This document shows positions 20,078 to 31,810 of a DNA stretch of 64,000 bases, in pieces. Source of the stretch: Allacma fusca. Its lineage: Eukaryota; Arthropoda; Collembola; Symphypleona; Sminthuridae. The notes below the pieces were generated by a model. That model made no database searches, was not told where the DNA came from, and saw only the letters and a list, made by a program, of their open reading frames with translations. Location: contig OX359248.1 of NCBI GenBank assembly GCA_947179485.1, positions 44,154,847 through 44,218,846 of the forward strand, in the 5' to 3' direction. How positions within the stretch are numbered: the stretch's first letter is position 1; every line of letters begins with the position of its first letter. The position numbers and the translations under genes were made by a program.

Positions 20078-22540
20078 GCAGTTAAGAAAGTTTAGCTTGC
20101 AGTTAAGAAAGTTTAGCTTGCAGTTAAGTTGAGCTTGCAGTTAAGAAAGTTTAGCTTGCAGTTAAGAAAAGTTAGCTTGCAGTTAAGAAAGTTTAGCTTG
20201 CAGTTAAGAAAGTTTAGCTTGCAGTTAAGAAAGTTTAGCTTGCAGTTATGTTTAGCTTGCAGTAAAGAAAGTTTAGCTTGCAGTTAAGTTTAGCTTGCAG
20301 TTAAGTTTAGCTTGCAGTTAGAAAACTTTAGCTTGCGGTTAACAAAATTTAGCTTGCAGTTAAGTTTAGCTTGCGGTTAACAAAATTAAGCTTGCAGTTA
20401 AGTTTAGCTTGCGGTTAACAAAATTTAGCTTGCAGGTAAGTTTAGCTTGCAGTTAAGAAAGTTTAGCTTGCAGTTAAGTTTAGCTCCTAGTTAAGAAAGT
20501 TTAGCTTGCAGTTAAGAAAGTTTAGCTTGGAGTGAAGAAAGTTTACCTTGCAGTTAAGAAAGTTAGGCTTGCAGTTAAGAAAGTTAGGCTTGCAGTTAAG
20601 AAAGTTTAGCTTGGAGTTAAGATAGTTTACCTTGCAGTTAAGAAAGTTAGGCTTGCAGTTAAGAAAGTTTAGCTTGGAGTTAAGAAAGTTTAGCTTGGAG
20701 TTAAGAAAGTTTAGCTTGGAGTTAAGAAACAATAGCTTGCAGTTAAGAAAGTTTAGCTTGCAGTTAAGAAAGTTTAGCTTGCAGTTAAGTTGAGCTTGCA
20801 GTTAAGAAAGTTTAGCTTGCAGTTAAGAAAAATTAGCTTGCAGTTAAGAAAGTTTAGCTTGCAGTTAAGGAAGTTTAGCTTGCAGTTTAAAAAGTTTAGC
20901 TTGCAGTTAAGAAAGTTTAGCTTGCAGTTAAGAAAGTTTAGCTCTCAGTTAAGGTTAGCTTGCAGTAAAGAAAGTTTAGCTTGCAGTTAAGAAAGTTTAG
21001 CTTGCAGTTAAGTTTAGCTTGCAGTTAAGTTTAGCTTGCAGTTAGAAAAGGTTAGCTTGCGGTTAACAAAATTTAGCTTGCAGTTAAGTTTAGCTTGCGG
21101 TTAACAAAATTTAGCTTGCAGTTAAGTTTAGCTTGCAGTTAAGAAAGTTTAGCTTGCAGTTAAGTTTAGCTCCTAGTTAAGAAAGTTTAGCTTGCAGTTA
21201 AGAAAGTTTAGCTTGGAGTTAAGAAAGTTTACCTTGCAGTTAAGAAAGTTTAGCTTGCAGTTAAGAAAGTTTACCTTGCAGTTAAGAAAGTTAGGCTTGC
21301 AGTTAAGAAAGTTTAGCTTGGAGTTAAGAAAGTTTAGCTTGCAGTTAAGAAAGACTAGCTTGCGGTTAAGATAGTTTACCTTGCTTTTAAGAAAGTTTAG
21401 CTTGCAGTTAAGTTTAGCTTGCAGTTAAGAAAGTTTAGCTTGGAGTTAAGAAACAATAGCTTGCAGTTAAGAAAGTTTAGCTTGCAGTTAAGAAAGTTTA
21501 GCTTGCAGTTAAGTTGAGCTTGCAGTTAAGAAAGTTTAGCTTGCAGTTAAGAAAAATTAGCTTGCAGTTAAGAAAGTTTAGCTTGCAGTTAAGAAAGTTT
21601 AGCTTGCAGTTAAGAAAGTTTAGCTTGCAGTTAAGAAAGTTTAGCTTGCAGTTAAGAAAGTTTAGCTTGCAGTTATGTTTAGCTTGCAGTAAAGAAAGTT
21701 TAGCTTGCAGTTAAGAAAGTTTAGCTTGCAGTTAAGTTTAGCTTGCAGTTAAGTTTAGCTTGCAGATAGAAAAGGTTAGCTTGCGGTTAACAAAATTTAG
21801 CTTGCAGTTAAGTTTAGCTTGCGGTTAACAAAATTTAGCTTGCAGTTAAGAAAAATTAGCTTGCAGTTAAGAAAGTTTAGCTTGCAGTTAAGAAAGTTTA
21901 GCTTGCAGTTAAAAAAGTTTAGCTTGCAGTTAAGAAAGTTTAGCTTGCAGTTAAGAAAGTTTAGCTTGCAGTTAAGTTTACCTTGCAGTAAAGATAGTTT
22001 AGCTTGCAGTTAAGAAAGTTTAGCTTGCAGTTAAGTTTAGCTTGCAGTTAAGTTTAGCTTGCAGTTAGAAAAGGTTAGCTTGCGGTTAACAAAATTTAGC
22101 TTGCAGTTAAGTTTAGCTTGCGGTTAACAAAATTTAGCTTGCAGTTAAGTTTAGCTTGCAGTTAAGAAAGTTTAGCTTGCAGTTAAGTTTAGCTCCTAGT
22201 TAAGAAAGTTTAGCTTGCAGTTAAGAAAGTTTAGCTTGGAATTAAGAAAGTTTACCTTGCAGTTAAGAAAGTTTAGCTTGGAGTTAAGATAGTTTACCTT
22301 GCAGTTAAGAAAGATAGGCTTGCAGTTAAGAAAGTTTAGCTTGGGGTTAAGAAAGTTTAGCTTGGAGTTAAGAAAGTTTAGCTTGCAGTTAAGAAAGATT
22401 AGCTTGCGGTTAAGATAGTTTACCTTGCTTTTAAGAAAGTTTAGCTTGCAGTTAAGTTTAGCTTGCAGTTAAGAAAGTTTAGCTTGGAGTTAAGAAACAA
22501 TAGCTTGCAGTTAAGAAAGTTTAGCTTGCAGTTAAGAAAG
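20078..22540 (+). repeat. HOR segment with short-spaced repeats of 724 and 1044 bp
   Basis: AAGAAACAAT monomers at 20713, 21437 and 22481 give steps of 724 and 1044 bp. The GTTGAGC plus AAGAAAAATT pair recurs at 20790 and 21514, and GTTAGAAAAGG followed by GCGGTTAAC recurs near 21042, 21766 and 22070. At 20433-20440 one unit reads CAGGTAAG through a single T-to-G change. This is regular satellite rich in 17-bp units, with no gene. Confidence 0.8.
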
Positions 22541-24250
22541 TTTAGCTTGCAGTTATGTTTAGCTTGCAGTAAAGAAAGTTTAGCTTGCAGTTAAGAAAGT
22601 TTAGCTTGCAGTTAAGTTTAGCTTGCAGTTAAGTTTAGCTTGCGGTTAGAAAAGGTTAGCTTGCGGTTAACAAAATTTTTGCTTGCAGTTAAGTTTAGCT
22701 TGCGGTTAACAAAATTTAGCTTGCAGTTAAGTTTAGCTTGCAGTTAAGAAAGTTTAGCTTGCAGTTAAGTTTAGCTCCTAGTTAAGAAAGTTTAGCTTGC
22801 AGTTAAGAAAGTTTAGCTTGGAGTTAAGAAAGTTTACCTTGCAGTTAAGAAAGTTAGGCTTGCAGTTAAGAAAGTTTAGCTTGGAGTTAAGATAGTTTAC
22901 CTTGAAGTTAAGAAAGTTAGGCTTGCAGTTAAGAAAGTTTAGCTTGGAGTTAATAAAGTTTAGCTTGGAGTTAAGAAAGTTTAGCTTGGAGTTAAGAAAG
23001 TTAAGCTTGCAGTTAAGAAAGTTTAGCTTGCAGTTAAGAAAGTTAAGCTTGCAGTTAAGAAAGTTTAGCTTGCAGTTAAGAAAGTTTAGCTTGCAGTTAA
23101 ATTTAGATTGTAGTTAAGAAAGTTTTGCTTGCAGTTAAGAAAGTTTAGCTTGCAGTTAAGAGAGTTTAGCTTGCAGTTAAGAAAGTTTAGCTTGCAGTTA
23201 GGAAAGTTTAGCTTACAGTTTAGTTTAGCTTGCAGTTAAGAAAGTTTAGCTTGCAGTTAAGAAAGTTTAGCTTGTAGTTAGGAAAGTTTAGCTTGCAGTA
23301 AAGAAAGTTTAGCTTGCAGTTAAGAATGTTTAGCTTGCAGTTAAGAAAGTTTAGCTTGCAGATAAGAAAGTCTAGCTTGCAGTTAAGGAAGTTTAGCTTG
23401 CAGTTAAGAAAGTTTAGCTTGCAGTTAAGAAAGTTTAGCTTGCAGTTAGGAAAGTTTAGCTTGCAGTAAAGAAAGTTTAGCTTGCAGTTAAGAAAGTTTA
23501 GCTTGCAGTTAAGGAAGTTTAGCTTGCTGTTTGGTTTAGCTTGCAGTTAAGAAAGTTTAGCTTGCAGTTAAGAAAGTTAAGCTTGCAGTTAAGAAAGTTT
23601 AGCTTGCAGTTAAGAAAGTTTAGATTGCAGTTAAATTTAGATTGTAGTTAAGAAAGTTTTGCTTGCAGTTAAGAAAGTTTAGCTTGCAGTTAAGAGATTT
23701 TAGCTTGCAGTTAAGAAAGTTTAGCTTTCAAATAGGAAAGTTTAGCTTACACTTTAGTTTAGCTTGCAGTTAAGAAAGTTTAGCTTGCAGTTAAGAAAGT
23801 TTAGATTGCAGTTAGGAAAGTTTAGCTTGCAGTAAAGAAAGTTTAGCTTGCAGTTAAGAAAGTTTAGCTTGCAGTTAAGAAAGTTTAGCTTGCAGATAAG
23901 AAAGTCTAGCTTGCAGTTAAGGAAGTTTAGCTTGCAGTTAAGAAAGTTTAGCTTGCAGTAAAGAAAGTTAAGCTTGCAGTTAAGAAAGTTTAGCTTGCAG
24001 TTAAGAAAGTTTAGCTTGCAGATAAGAAAGTCTAGCTTGCAGTTAAGGAAGTTTAGCTTGCAGTTAGGTTTAGCTTGCAGTTAAGAAAGTTTAGCTTGCA
24101 GTTAAGAAAGTTTAGCTTGCAGTTAAGAAAGTTTAGCTTGCAGTTAAGAAAGTATAGCTTGCAGTTAAGTTGAGCTTGCAGTTAAGAAAGTTTAGCTTGC
24201 AGTTAAGTAAAATTAGCTTGCAGTTAAGAAAGTTTAGCTTGCAGTTAAGA
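22541..24250 (+). repeat. Segmental duplication S5, copy 1 (offset 2003 bp)
   Basis: Matches 24544-26253 at offset 2003. Markers are GTTATGTTT (22555/24558), GAAGTTAAG opening the A cassette (22902/24905), GAGTTAATAAAG, GCTGTTTGG (23526/25529), GAGATTTTAGC, TTCAAATAGG and TTACACTTTAG. The last three are rare forms seen only from here to about 28 kb. A third, shorter copy of the A-cassette part sits at 24251-24543. Confidence 0.87.
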
Positions 24251-24543
24251 AAGTTAGGCTTGCAGTTAAGAAAGTTTAGCTTGGAGTTAAGATAGTTTAC
24301 CTTGAAGTTAAGAAAGTTAGGCTTGCAGTTAAGAAAGTTTAGCTTGGAGTTAATAAAGTTTAGCTTGGAGTTAAGAAAGTTTAGCTTGGAGTTAAGAAAG
24401 TTAAGCTTGCAGTTAAGAAAGTTCAGCTTGCAGTTAAGAAAGTTAAGCTTGCAGTTAAGAAAGTTTAGCTTGCAGTTAAGAAAGTTTAGCTTGCAGTTAA
24501 ATTTAGATTGTAGTTAAGAAAGTTTAGCTTGCAGTTAAGAAAG
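24251..24543 (+). repeat. Extra A-cassette copy between the S5 copies
   Basis: A 293-bp piece carrying GTTAGGC, GATAGTTTACC, GAAGTTAAG, GAGTTAATAAAG and the cassette end TTAAATTTAGATTG. It matches 22851-23117 at offset 1400 and 24854-25120 at offset 603. It has one private change, GTTCAGC near 24421. It joins directly to a GTTATGTTT unit at 24558. This looks like a remnant or seed of the unequal exchange that made S5. Confidence 0.82.
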
Positions 24544-26253
24544 TTTAGCTTGCAGTTATGTTTAGCTTGCAGTAAAGAAAGTTTAGCTTGCAGTTAAGAA
24601 AGTTTAGCTTGCAGTTAAGTTTAGCTTGCAGTTAAGTTTAGCTTGCGGTTAGAAAAGGTTAGCTTGCGGTTAACAAAATTTTTGCTTGCAGTTAAGTTTA
24701 GCTTGCGGTTAACAAAATTTAGCTTGCAGTTAAGTTTAGCTTGCAGTTAAGAAAGTTTAGCTTGCAGTTAAGTTTAGCTCCTAGTTAAGAAAGTTTAGCT
24801 TGCAGTTAAGAAAGTTTAGCTTGGAGTTAAGAAAGTTTACCTTGCAGTTAAGAAAGTTAGGCTTGCAGTTAAGAAAGTTTAGCTTGGAGTTAAGATAGTT
24901 TACCTTGAAGTTAAGAAAGTTAGGCTTGCAGTTAAGAAAGTTTAGCTTGGAGTTAATAAAGTTTAGCTTGGAGTTAAGAAAGTTTAGCTTGGAGTTAAGA
25001 AAGTTAAGCTTGCAGTTAAGAAAGTTTAGCTTGCAGTTAAGAAAGTTAAGCTTGCAGTTAAGAAAGTTTAGCTTGCAGTTAAGAAAGTTTAGCTTGCAGT
25101 TAAATTTAGATTGTAGTTAAGAAAGTTTTGCTTGCAGTTAAGAAAGTTTAGCTTGCAGTTAAGAGAGTTTAGCTTGCAGTTAAGAAAGTTTAGCTTGCAG
25201 TTAGGAAAGTTTAGCTTACAGTTTAGTTTAGCTTGCAGTTAAGAAAGTTTAGCTTGCAGTTAAGAAAGTTTAGCTTGTAGTTAGGAAAGTTTAGCTTGCA
25301 GTAAAGAAAGTTTAGCTTGCAGTTAAGAATGTTTAGCTTGCAGTTAAGAAAGTTTAGCTTGCAGATAAGAAAGTCTAGCTTGCAGTTAAGGAAGTTTAGC
25401 TTGCAGTTAAGAAAGTTTAGCTTGCAGTTAAGAAAGTTTAGCTTGCAGTTAGGAAAGTTTAGCTTGCAGTAAAGAAAGTTTAGCTTGCAGTTAAGAAAGT
25501 TTAGCTTGCAGTTAAGGAAGTTTAGCTTGCTGTTTGGTTTAGCTTGCAGTTAAGAAAGTTTAGCTTGCAGTTAAGAAAGTTAAGCTTGCAGTTAAGAAAG
25601 TTTAGCTTGCAGTTAAGAAAGTTTAGATTGCAGTTAAATTTAGATTGTAGTTAAGAAAGTTTTGCTTGCAGTTAAGAAAGTTTAGCTTGCAGTTAAGAGA
25701 TTTTAGCTTGCAGTTAAGAAAGTTTAGCTTTCAAATAGGAAAGTTTAGCTTACACTTTAGTTTAGCTTGCAGTTAAGAAAGTTTAGCTTGCAGTTAAGAA
25801 AGTTTAGATTGCAGTTAGGAAAGTTTAGCTTGCAGTAAAGAAAGTTTAGCTTGCAGTTAAGAAAGTTTAGCTTGCAGTTAAGAAAGTTTAGCTTGCAGAT
25901 AAGAAAGTCTAGCTTGCAGTTAAGGAAGTTTAGCTTGCAGTTAAGAAAGTTTAGCTTGCAGTAAAGAAAGTTAAGCTTGCAGTTAAGAAAGTTTAGCTTG
26001 CAGTTAAGAAAGTTTAGCTTGCAGATAAGAAAGTCTAGCTTGCAGTTAAGGAAGTTTAGCTTGCAGTTAGGTTTAGCTTGCAGTTAAGAAAGTTTAGCTT
26101 GCAGTTAAGAAAGTTTAGCTTGCAGTTAAGAAAGTTTAGCTTGCAGTTAAGAAAGTATAGCTTGCAGTTAAGTTGAGCTTGCAGTTAAGAAAGTTTAGCT
26201 TGCAGTTAAGTAAAATTAGCTTGCAGTTAAGAAAGTTTAGCTTGCAGTTAAGA
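24544..26253 (+). repeat. Segmental duplication S5, copy 2 (offset 2003 bp)
   Basis: Second copy of 22541-24250 with the same rare markers. It stops matching near 26250: copy 1 continues into GTTAGGC of the extra A cassette, while this copy continues through canonical units into GCAGATAAG and GCAGCTAAG monomers. Its right part, from about 25529, also matches the next duplication (S6). Confidence 0.86.
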
Positions 26254-26970
26254 AAGTTTAGCTTGCAGTTAAGAAAGTTTAGCTTGCAGATAAGAAAGTT
26301 TAGCTTGCAGTTAAGAAAGTTTAGATTGCAGCTAAGAAAGTTAAGCTTGCAGTTAAGAAAGTTTAGCTTGCAGTTAAGAAAGTTAAGCTTGCAGTTAAGA
26401 AAGTTTAGCTTGCAGTTAAGAAAGTTTAGCTTGCAGTTAAGTAAGTTTAGCTTGCAGTTAAGAAAGTTTAGCTTGCAGTTAAGTTGAGCTTGCAGTTACG
26501 AAAGTTTAGCTTGCAGTTAAGAAAGTTTAGCTTGCAGTTAAGAAAGTTTAGCTTGCAGTTAAGAAAGTTTAGCTTGCAGTTAAGAGAGTTTAGCTTGCAG
26601 TTAAGAAAGTTTAGCTTGCAGTTAAGTTTAGCTTGCAGTTAAGTTTAGCTTGCAGTTAGGAAAGTTTAGCTTGCGGTTAACAAAATTTAGCTTGCAGTTA
26701 AGTTTAGCTTGCGGTTAACAAAATTTAGCTTGCAGTTAAGTTTAGCTTGCAGTTAAGAAAGTTTAGCTTGCAGTTAAGAAAGTTTAGCTTGCAGTTAAGA
26801 AAGTTTAGCTTGCAGATAAGAAAGTCTAGCTTGCAGTTAAGGAAGTTTAGCTTGCAGTTAAGAAAGTTTAGCTTGCAGTAAAGAAAGTTAAGCTTGCAGT
26901 TAGGTTTAGCTTGCAGTTAAGTTTAGCTCCTAGTTACGAAAGTTTAGCTTGCAGTTAAGAAAGTTTAGCT
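25529..26970 (+). repeat. Segmental duplication S6, copy 1 (offset 2149 then 2065 bp)
   Basis: Matches 27678-29035 at offset 2149 on its left (GCTGT marker 25529/27678; GTTGAGC plus GTAAAATT at 26173/28322) and 2065 on its right (GTAAAG plus GTTAAGC at 26875/28940). The 84-bp change equals four 21-bp monomers; three of these are extra units around 26340-26400 where copy 2 has the GCCGCTAAG unit. It overlaps S5 copy 2, so this region has been duplicated at least twice with different breakpoints. Confidence 0.82.
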
Positions 26971-27677
26971 TGGAGTTAAGAAAGTTTACCTTGCAGTTAA
27001 GAAGGTTAGGCTTGCAGTTAAGAAAGTTTAGCTTGGAGTTAAGATAGTTTACCTTGCAGTTAAGAAAGTTAGGCTTGCAGTTAAGAAAGTTTAGCTTGGA
27101 GTTAAGAAAGTTTAGCTTAGAGTTAAGAAAGTTTAGCTTGGAGTTAAGAAAGTTAAGCTTGCAGTTAAGAAAGTTTAGCTTGCAGTTAAGAAAGTTAAGC
27201 TTGCAGTTAAGAAAGTTTAGCTTGCAGTTAAGAAAGTTTAGATTGCAGTTAAATTTAGATTGTAGTTAAGAAAGTTTTGCTTGCAGTTAAGAAAGTTTAG
27301 CTTGCAGTTAAGAGATTTTAGCTTGCAGTTAAGAAAGTTTAGCTTGCAAATAGGAAAGTTTAGCTTACACTTTAGTTTAGCTTGCAGTTAAGAAAGTTTA
27401 GCTTGCAGTTAAGAAAGTTTAGATTGCAGTTAGGAAAGTTTAGCTTGCAGTAAAGAAAGTTTAGCTTGCAGTTAAGAAAGTTTAGCTTGCAGTTAAGAAA
27501 GTTTAGCTTGCAGATAAGAAAGTCTAGCTTGCAGTTAAGGAAGTTTAGCTTGCAGTTAAGAAAGTTTAGCTTGAAGTAAAGAAAGTTAAGCTTGCAGTTA
27601 AGAAAGTTTAGCTTGCAGTTAAGAAAGTTTAGCTTGCAGATAAGAAAGTCTAGCTTGCAGTTAAGGAAGTTTAGCTT
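26971..27677 (+). repeat. A-cassette segment between S6 copies
   Basis: Contains GGTTAGGC near 27005, a GATAGTTTACC unit, an A cassette at 27054-27269 with the private form TTAGAG at about 27119, then the rare GAGATTTTAGC, GCAAATAGG and TTACACTTTAG units also seen in S5. Ordinary satellite with no gene. Confidence 0.8.
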
Positions 27678-29035
27678 GCTGTTAGGTTTAGCTTGCAGTT
27701 AAGAAAGTTTAGCTTGCAGTTAAGAAAGTTAAGCTTGCAGTTAAGAAAGTTTAGCTTGCAGTTAAGAAAGTTTAGATTGCAGTTAAATTTAGATTGTAGT
27801 TAAGAAAGTTTTGCTTGCAGTTAAGAAAGTTTAGCTTGCAGTTAAGAGATTTTAGCTTGCAGTTAAGAAAGTTTAGCTTTCAAATAGGAAAGTTTAGCTT
27901 ACACTTTAGTTTAGCTTGCAGTTAAGAAAGTTTAGCTTGCAGTTAAGAAAGTTTAGATTGCAGTTAGGAAAGTTTAGCTTGCAGTAAAGAAAGTTTAGCT
28001 TGCAGTTAAGAAAGTTTAGCTTGCAGTTAAGAAAGTTTAGCTTGCAGATAAGAAAGTCTAGCTTGCAGTTAAGGAAGTTTAGCTTGCAGTTAAGAAAGTT
28101 TAGCTTGCAGTAAAGAAAGTTAAGCTTGCAGTTAAGAAAGTTTAGCTTGCAGTTAAGAAAGTTTAGCTTGCAGATAAGAAAGTCTAGCTTGCAGTTAAGG
28201 AAGTTTAGCTTGCAGTTAGGTTTAGCTTGCAGTTAAGAAAGTTTAGCTTGCAGTTAAGAAAGTTTAGCTTGCAGTTAAGAAAGTTTAGCTTGCAGTTAAG
28301 AAAGTATAGCTTGCAGTTAAGTTGAGCTTGCAGTTAAGAAAGTTTAGCTTGCAGTTAAGTAAAATTAGCTTGCAGTTAAGAAAGTTTAGCTTGCAGTTAA
28401 GAAAGTTTAGCTTGCAGTTAAGAAAGTTTAGCTTGCAGATAAGAAAGTTTAGCTTGCAGTTAAGAAAGTTTAGATTGCAGCTAAGAAAGTTTAGCTTGCC
28501 GCTAAGAAAGTTTAGCTTGCAGTTAAGTAAGTTTAGCTTGCAGTTAAGAAAGTTTAGCTTGCAGTTAAGTTGAGCTTGCAGTTACGAAAGTTTAGCTTGC
28601 AGTTAAGAAAGTTTAGCTTGCAGTTAAGAAAGTTTAGCTTGCAGTTAAGAAAGTTTAGCTTGCAGTTAAGAGAGTTTAGCTTGCAGTTAAGAAAGTTTAG
28701 CTTGCAGTTAAGTTTAGCTTGCAGTTAAGTTTAGCTTGCAGTTAGGAAAGTTTAGCTTGCGGTTAACAAAATTTAGCTTGCAGTTAAGTTTAGCTTGCGG
28801 TTAACAAAATTTAGCTTGCAGTTAAGTTTAGCTTGCAGTTAAGAAAGTTTAGCTTGCAGTTAAGAAAGTTTAGCTTGCAGATAAGAAAGTCTAGCTTGCA
28901 GTTAAGGAAGTTTAGCTTGCAGTTAAGAAAGTTTAGCTTGCAGTAAAGAAAGTTAAGCTTGCAGTTAGGTTTAGCTTGCAGTTAAGAAAGTTTAGCTTGC
29001 AGTTAAGAAAGTTTAGCTTGCAGTTAAGAAAGTAT
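27678..29035 (+). repeat. Segmental duplication S6, copy 2
   Basis: Second copy of 25529-26970. It carries GCTGTTAGG in place of GCTGTTTGG at its left edge, the GCAGCTAAG then GCCGCTAAG pair near 28480-28505, and paired GCGGTTAACAAAATTT units near 28760 and 28798. The GCCGCTAAG form links it to 29.2-32.1 kb and to a distant copy near 56.69 kb. Confidence 0.82.
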
Positions 29036-30649
29036 AGCTTGCAGTTAAGTTGAGCTTGCAGTTAAGAAAGTTTAGCTTGCAGTTAAGTAAAATTAGCTTG
29101 CAGTTAAGAAAGTTTAGCTTGCAGTTAAGAAAGTTTAGCTTGCAGTTAAGAAAGTTTAGCTTGCAGTTAAGAAAGTTTAGCTTGCAGATAAGAAAGTTTA
29201 GCTTGCAGTTAAGAAAGTTTAGATTGCAGCTAAGAAAGTTTAGCTTGCCGCTAAGAAAGTTTAGCTTGCAGTTAAGAAAGTTTAGCTTGCAGTTAAGAGA
29301 GTTTAGCTTGCAGTTAAGAAAGTTTAGCTTGCAGTTAAGTTTAGCTTGCAGTTAAGTTTAGCTTGCAGATAACAAAGTCTAGCTTGCAGTTAAGGAAGTT
29401 TAGCTTGCAGTTAGGTTTAGCTTGCAGTTAAGAAAGTTTAGCTTGCAGTTAAGAAAGTTTAGCTTGCAGTTAAGAAAGTATAGCTTGCAGTTAAGTTGAG
29501 CTTGCAGTTAAGAAAGTTTAGCTTGCAGTTAAGTAAAATTAGCTTGCAGTTAAGAAAGTTTAGCTTGCAGTTAAGAAAGTTTAGCTTGCAGTTAAGAAAG
29601 TTTAGCTTGCAGTTAAGAAAGTTTAGCTTGCAGATAAGAAAGTTTAGCTTGCAGTTAAGAAAGTTTAGATTGCAGCTAAGAAAGTTTAGCTTGCCGCTAA
29701 GAAAGTTTAGCTTGCAGTTAAGTAAGTTTAGCTTGCAGTTAAGAAAGTTTAGCTTGCAGTTAAGTTGAGCTTGCAGTTAAGAAAGTTTAGCTTGCAGTTA
29801 AGAAAGTTTAGCTTGCAGTTAAGAAAGTTTAGCTTGCAGTTAAGAAAGTTTAGCTTGCAGTTAAGAAAGTTTAGCTTGCAGTTAAGAGAGTTTAGCTTGC
29901 AGTTAAGAAAGTTTAGCTTGCAGTTAAGAAAGTTTAGCTTGCAGATAAGAAAGTTTAGCTTGCAGTTAAGAAAGTTTAGATTGCAGCTAAGAAAGTTTAG
30001 CTTGCCGCTAAGAAAGTTTAGCTTGCAGTTAAGTAAGTTTAGCTTGCAGTTAAGAAAGTTTAGCTTGCAGTTAAGTTGAGCTTGCAGTTAAGAAAGTTTA
30101 GCTTGCCGTTAAGAAAGTTTAGCTTGCAGTTAAGAAAGTTTAGCTTGCAGTTAAGAAAGTTTAGCTTGCAGTTAAGAAAGTTTAGCTTGCAGTTAAGAGA
30201 GTTTAGCTTGCAGTTAAGAAAATTTAGCTTGCAGTTAAGTTTAGCTTGCAATTAAGTTTAGCTTGCAGATAACAAAGTCTAGCTTGCAGTTAAGGAAGTT
30301 TAGCTTGCAGTTAGGTTTAGCTTGCAGGTAAGAAAGTTTAGCTTGCAGTTAAGAAAGTTTAGCTTGCAGTTAAGAAAGTATAGCTTGCAGTTAAGTTGAG
30401 CTTGCAGTTAAGAAAGTTTAGCTTGCAGTTAAGAAAGTTTAGCTTGCAGTTAAGAAAGTTTAGCTTGCAGTTAAGAAAGTTTAGCTTGCAGTTAAGAAAG
30501 TTTAGCTTGCAGTTAAGAGAGTTTAGCTTGCAGTTAAGAAAGTTTAGCTTGCAGTTAAGTTTAGCTTGCAGTTAAGTTTAGCTTGCAGATAACAAAGTCT
30601 AGCTTGCAGTTAAGGAAGTTTAGCTTGCAGTTAGGTTTAGCTTGCAGTT
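29036..30649 (+). repeat. Cluster of short HOR copies (446-900 bp steps)
   Basis: A module starting with TTGAGC and GTTAAGTAAAATT, then canonical units, GCAGATAAG, GCAGCTAAG and GCCGCTAAG, recurs at 29050 and 29496 (step 446), and again at 30716 (step 1220). A truncated version starts at 29765. The rare unit GATAACAAAGTCT occurs near 29367, 30267 and 30587 (steps about 900 and 320). Uneven steps built from the same few modules suggest active rearrangement. Also seen is CAGGTAAG near 30325. Confidence 0.82.
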
Positions 30650-31803
30650 AAGAAAGTTTAGCTTGCAGTTAAGAAAGTTTAGCTTGCAGTTAAGAAAGTA
30701 TAGCTTGCAGTTAAGTTGAGCTTGCAGTTAAGAAAGTTTAGCTTGCAGTTAAGTAAAATTAGCTTGCAGTTAAGAAAGTTTAGCTTGCAGTTAAGAAAGT
30801 TTAGCTTGCAGTTAAGAAAGTTTAGCTTGCAGTTAAGAAAGTTTAGCTTGCAGATAAGAAAGTTTAGCTTGCAGTTAAGAAAGTTTAGATTGCAGCTAAG
30901 AAAGTTTAGCTTGCCGCTAAGAAAGTTTAGCTTGCAGTTAAGTAAGTTTAGCTTGCAGTTAAGAAAGTTTAGCTTGCAGTTAAGTTGAGCTTGCAGTTAA
31001 GAAAGTTTAGCTTGCAGTTAAGAAAGTTTAGCTTGCAGTTAAGAAAGTTTAGCTTGCAGTTAAGAAAGTTTAGCTTGCAGTTAAGAAAGTTTAGCTTGCA
31101 GTTAAGAGAGTTTAGCTTGCAGTTAAGAAAGTTTAGCTTGCAGTTAAGTTTAGCTTGCAGTTAAGTTTAGCTTGCAGTTAGGAAAGTTTAGCTTGCGGTT
31201 AACAAAATTTAGCTTGCAGTTAAGTTTAGCTTGCGGTTAACAAAATTTAGCTTGCAGTTAAGAAAGTTTAGCTTGCAGTTAAATTTAGATTGTAGTTAAG
31301 AAAGTTTTGCTTGCAGTTAAGAAAGTTTAGCTTGCAGTTAAGAGAGTTTAGCTTGCAGTTAAGAAAGTTTAGCTTGCAGTTAGGAAAGTTTAGCATACGG
31401 TTTAGTTTAGCCCACAGTTAAGAAAGTTTAGCTTGCAGTTAAGAAAGTTTAGCTTGCAGTTAGGAAAGTTTAGCTTGCAGTTAGGAAAGTTTAGCTTGCA
31501 TTAAAGAAAGTTTAGCTTGCAGTTAAGAAAGTTTAGCTTGCAGTTAGGAAAGTTTAGCTTGCAGTAAAGAAAGTTTAGCTTGGAGTTAAGAAACAATAGC
31601 TTGCAGTTAAGAAAGTCTAGCTTGCAGTTAAGGAGGTTCAGCTTGCAGTTAGGTTTAGCTTGCAGTTAAGAAACTTTAGCTTGCAGTTTAGAAAGTTTAG
31701 CTTGCAGTTAAGAAAGTTTAGCTTGCGGTTAAGATTGTTTACCTTGCTTTTAAAAACGTTTAGCTTGCAGTTAAGTTTAGCTTGCAGTTAAAAAAGTTTA
31801 GCT
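30650..31803 (+). repeat. Segmental duplication S7, copy 1 (offset 1161 bp)
   Basis: Matches 31811-32964 at offset 1161. Markers: GTTGAGC plus GTAAAATT (30716/31877), GCATACGGTTTAG and AGCCCACAG near 31393/32554, GCATTAAAG (31498/32659), AAGAAACAAT (31577/32738), GGAGGTTCAGC, GATTGTTTACC and TTTTAAAAACG. The AGCCCACAG unit is unusual, occurring elsewhere only at 57-59 kb. No difference was noticed in the parts compared. Confidence 0.87.
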
Positions 31804-31810
31804 TGCAGTT

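Noticed and set aside
22952..22957. AATAAA polyadenylation-like hexamer in GAGTTAATAAAG (also near 24355 and 24955)
   Set aside because: A one-base variant copied by the S5 duplication, with no transcription unit upstream.
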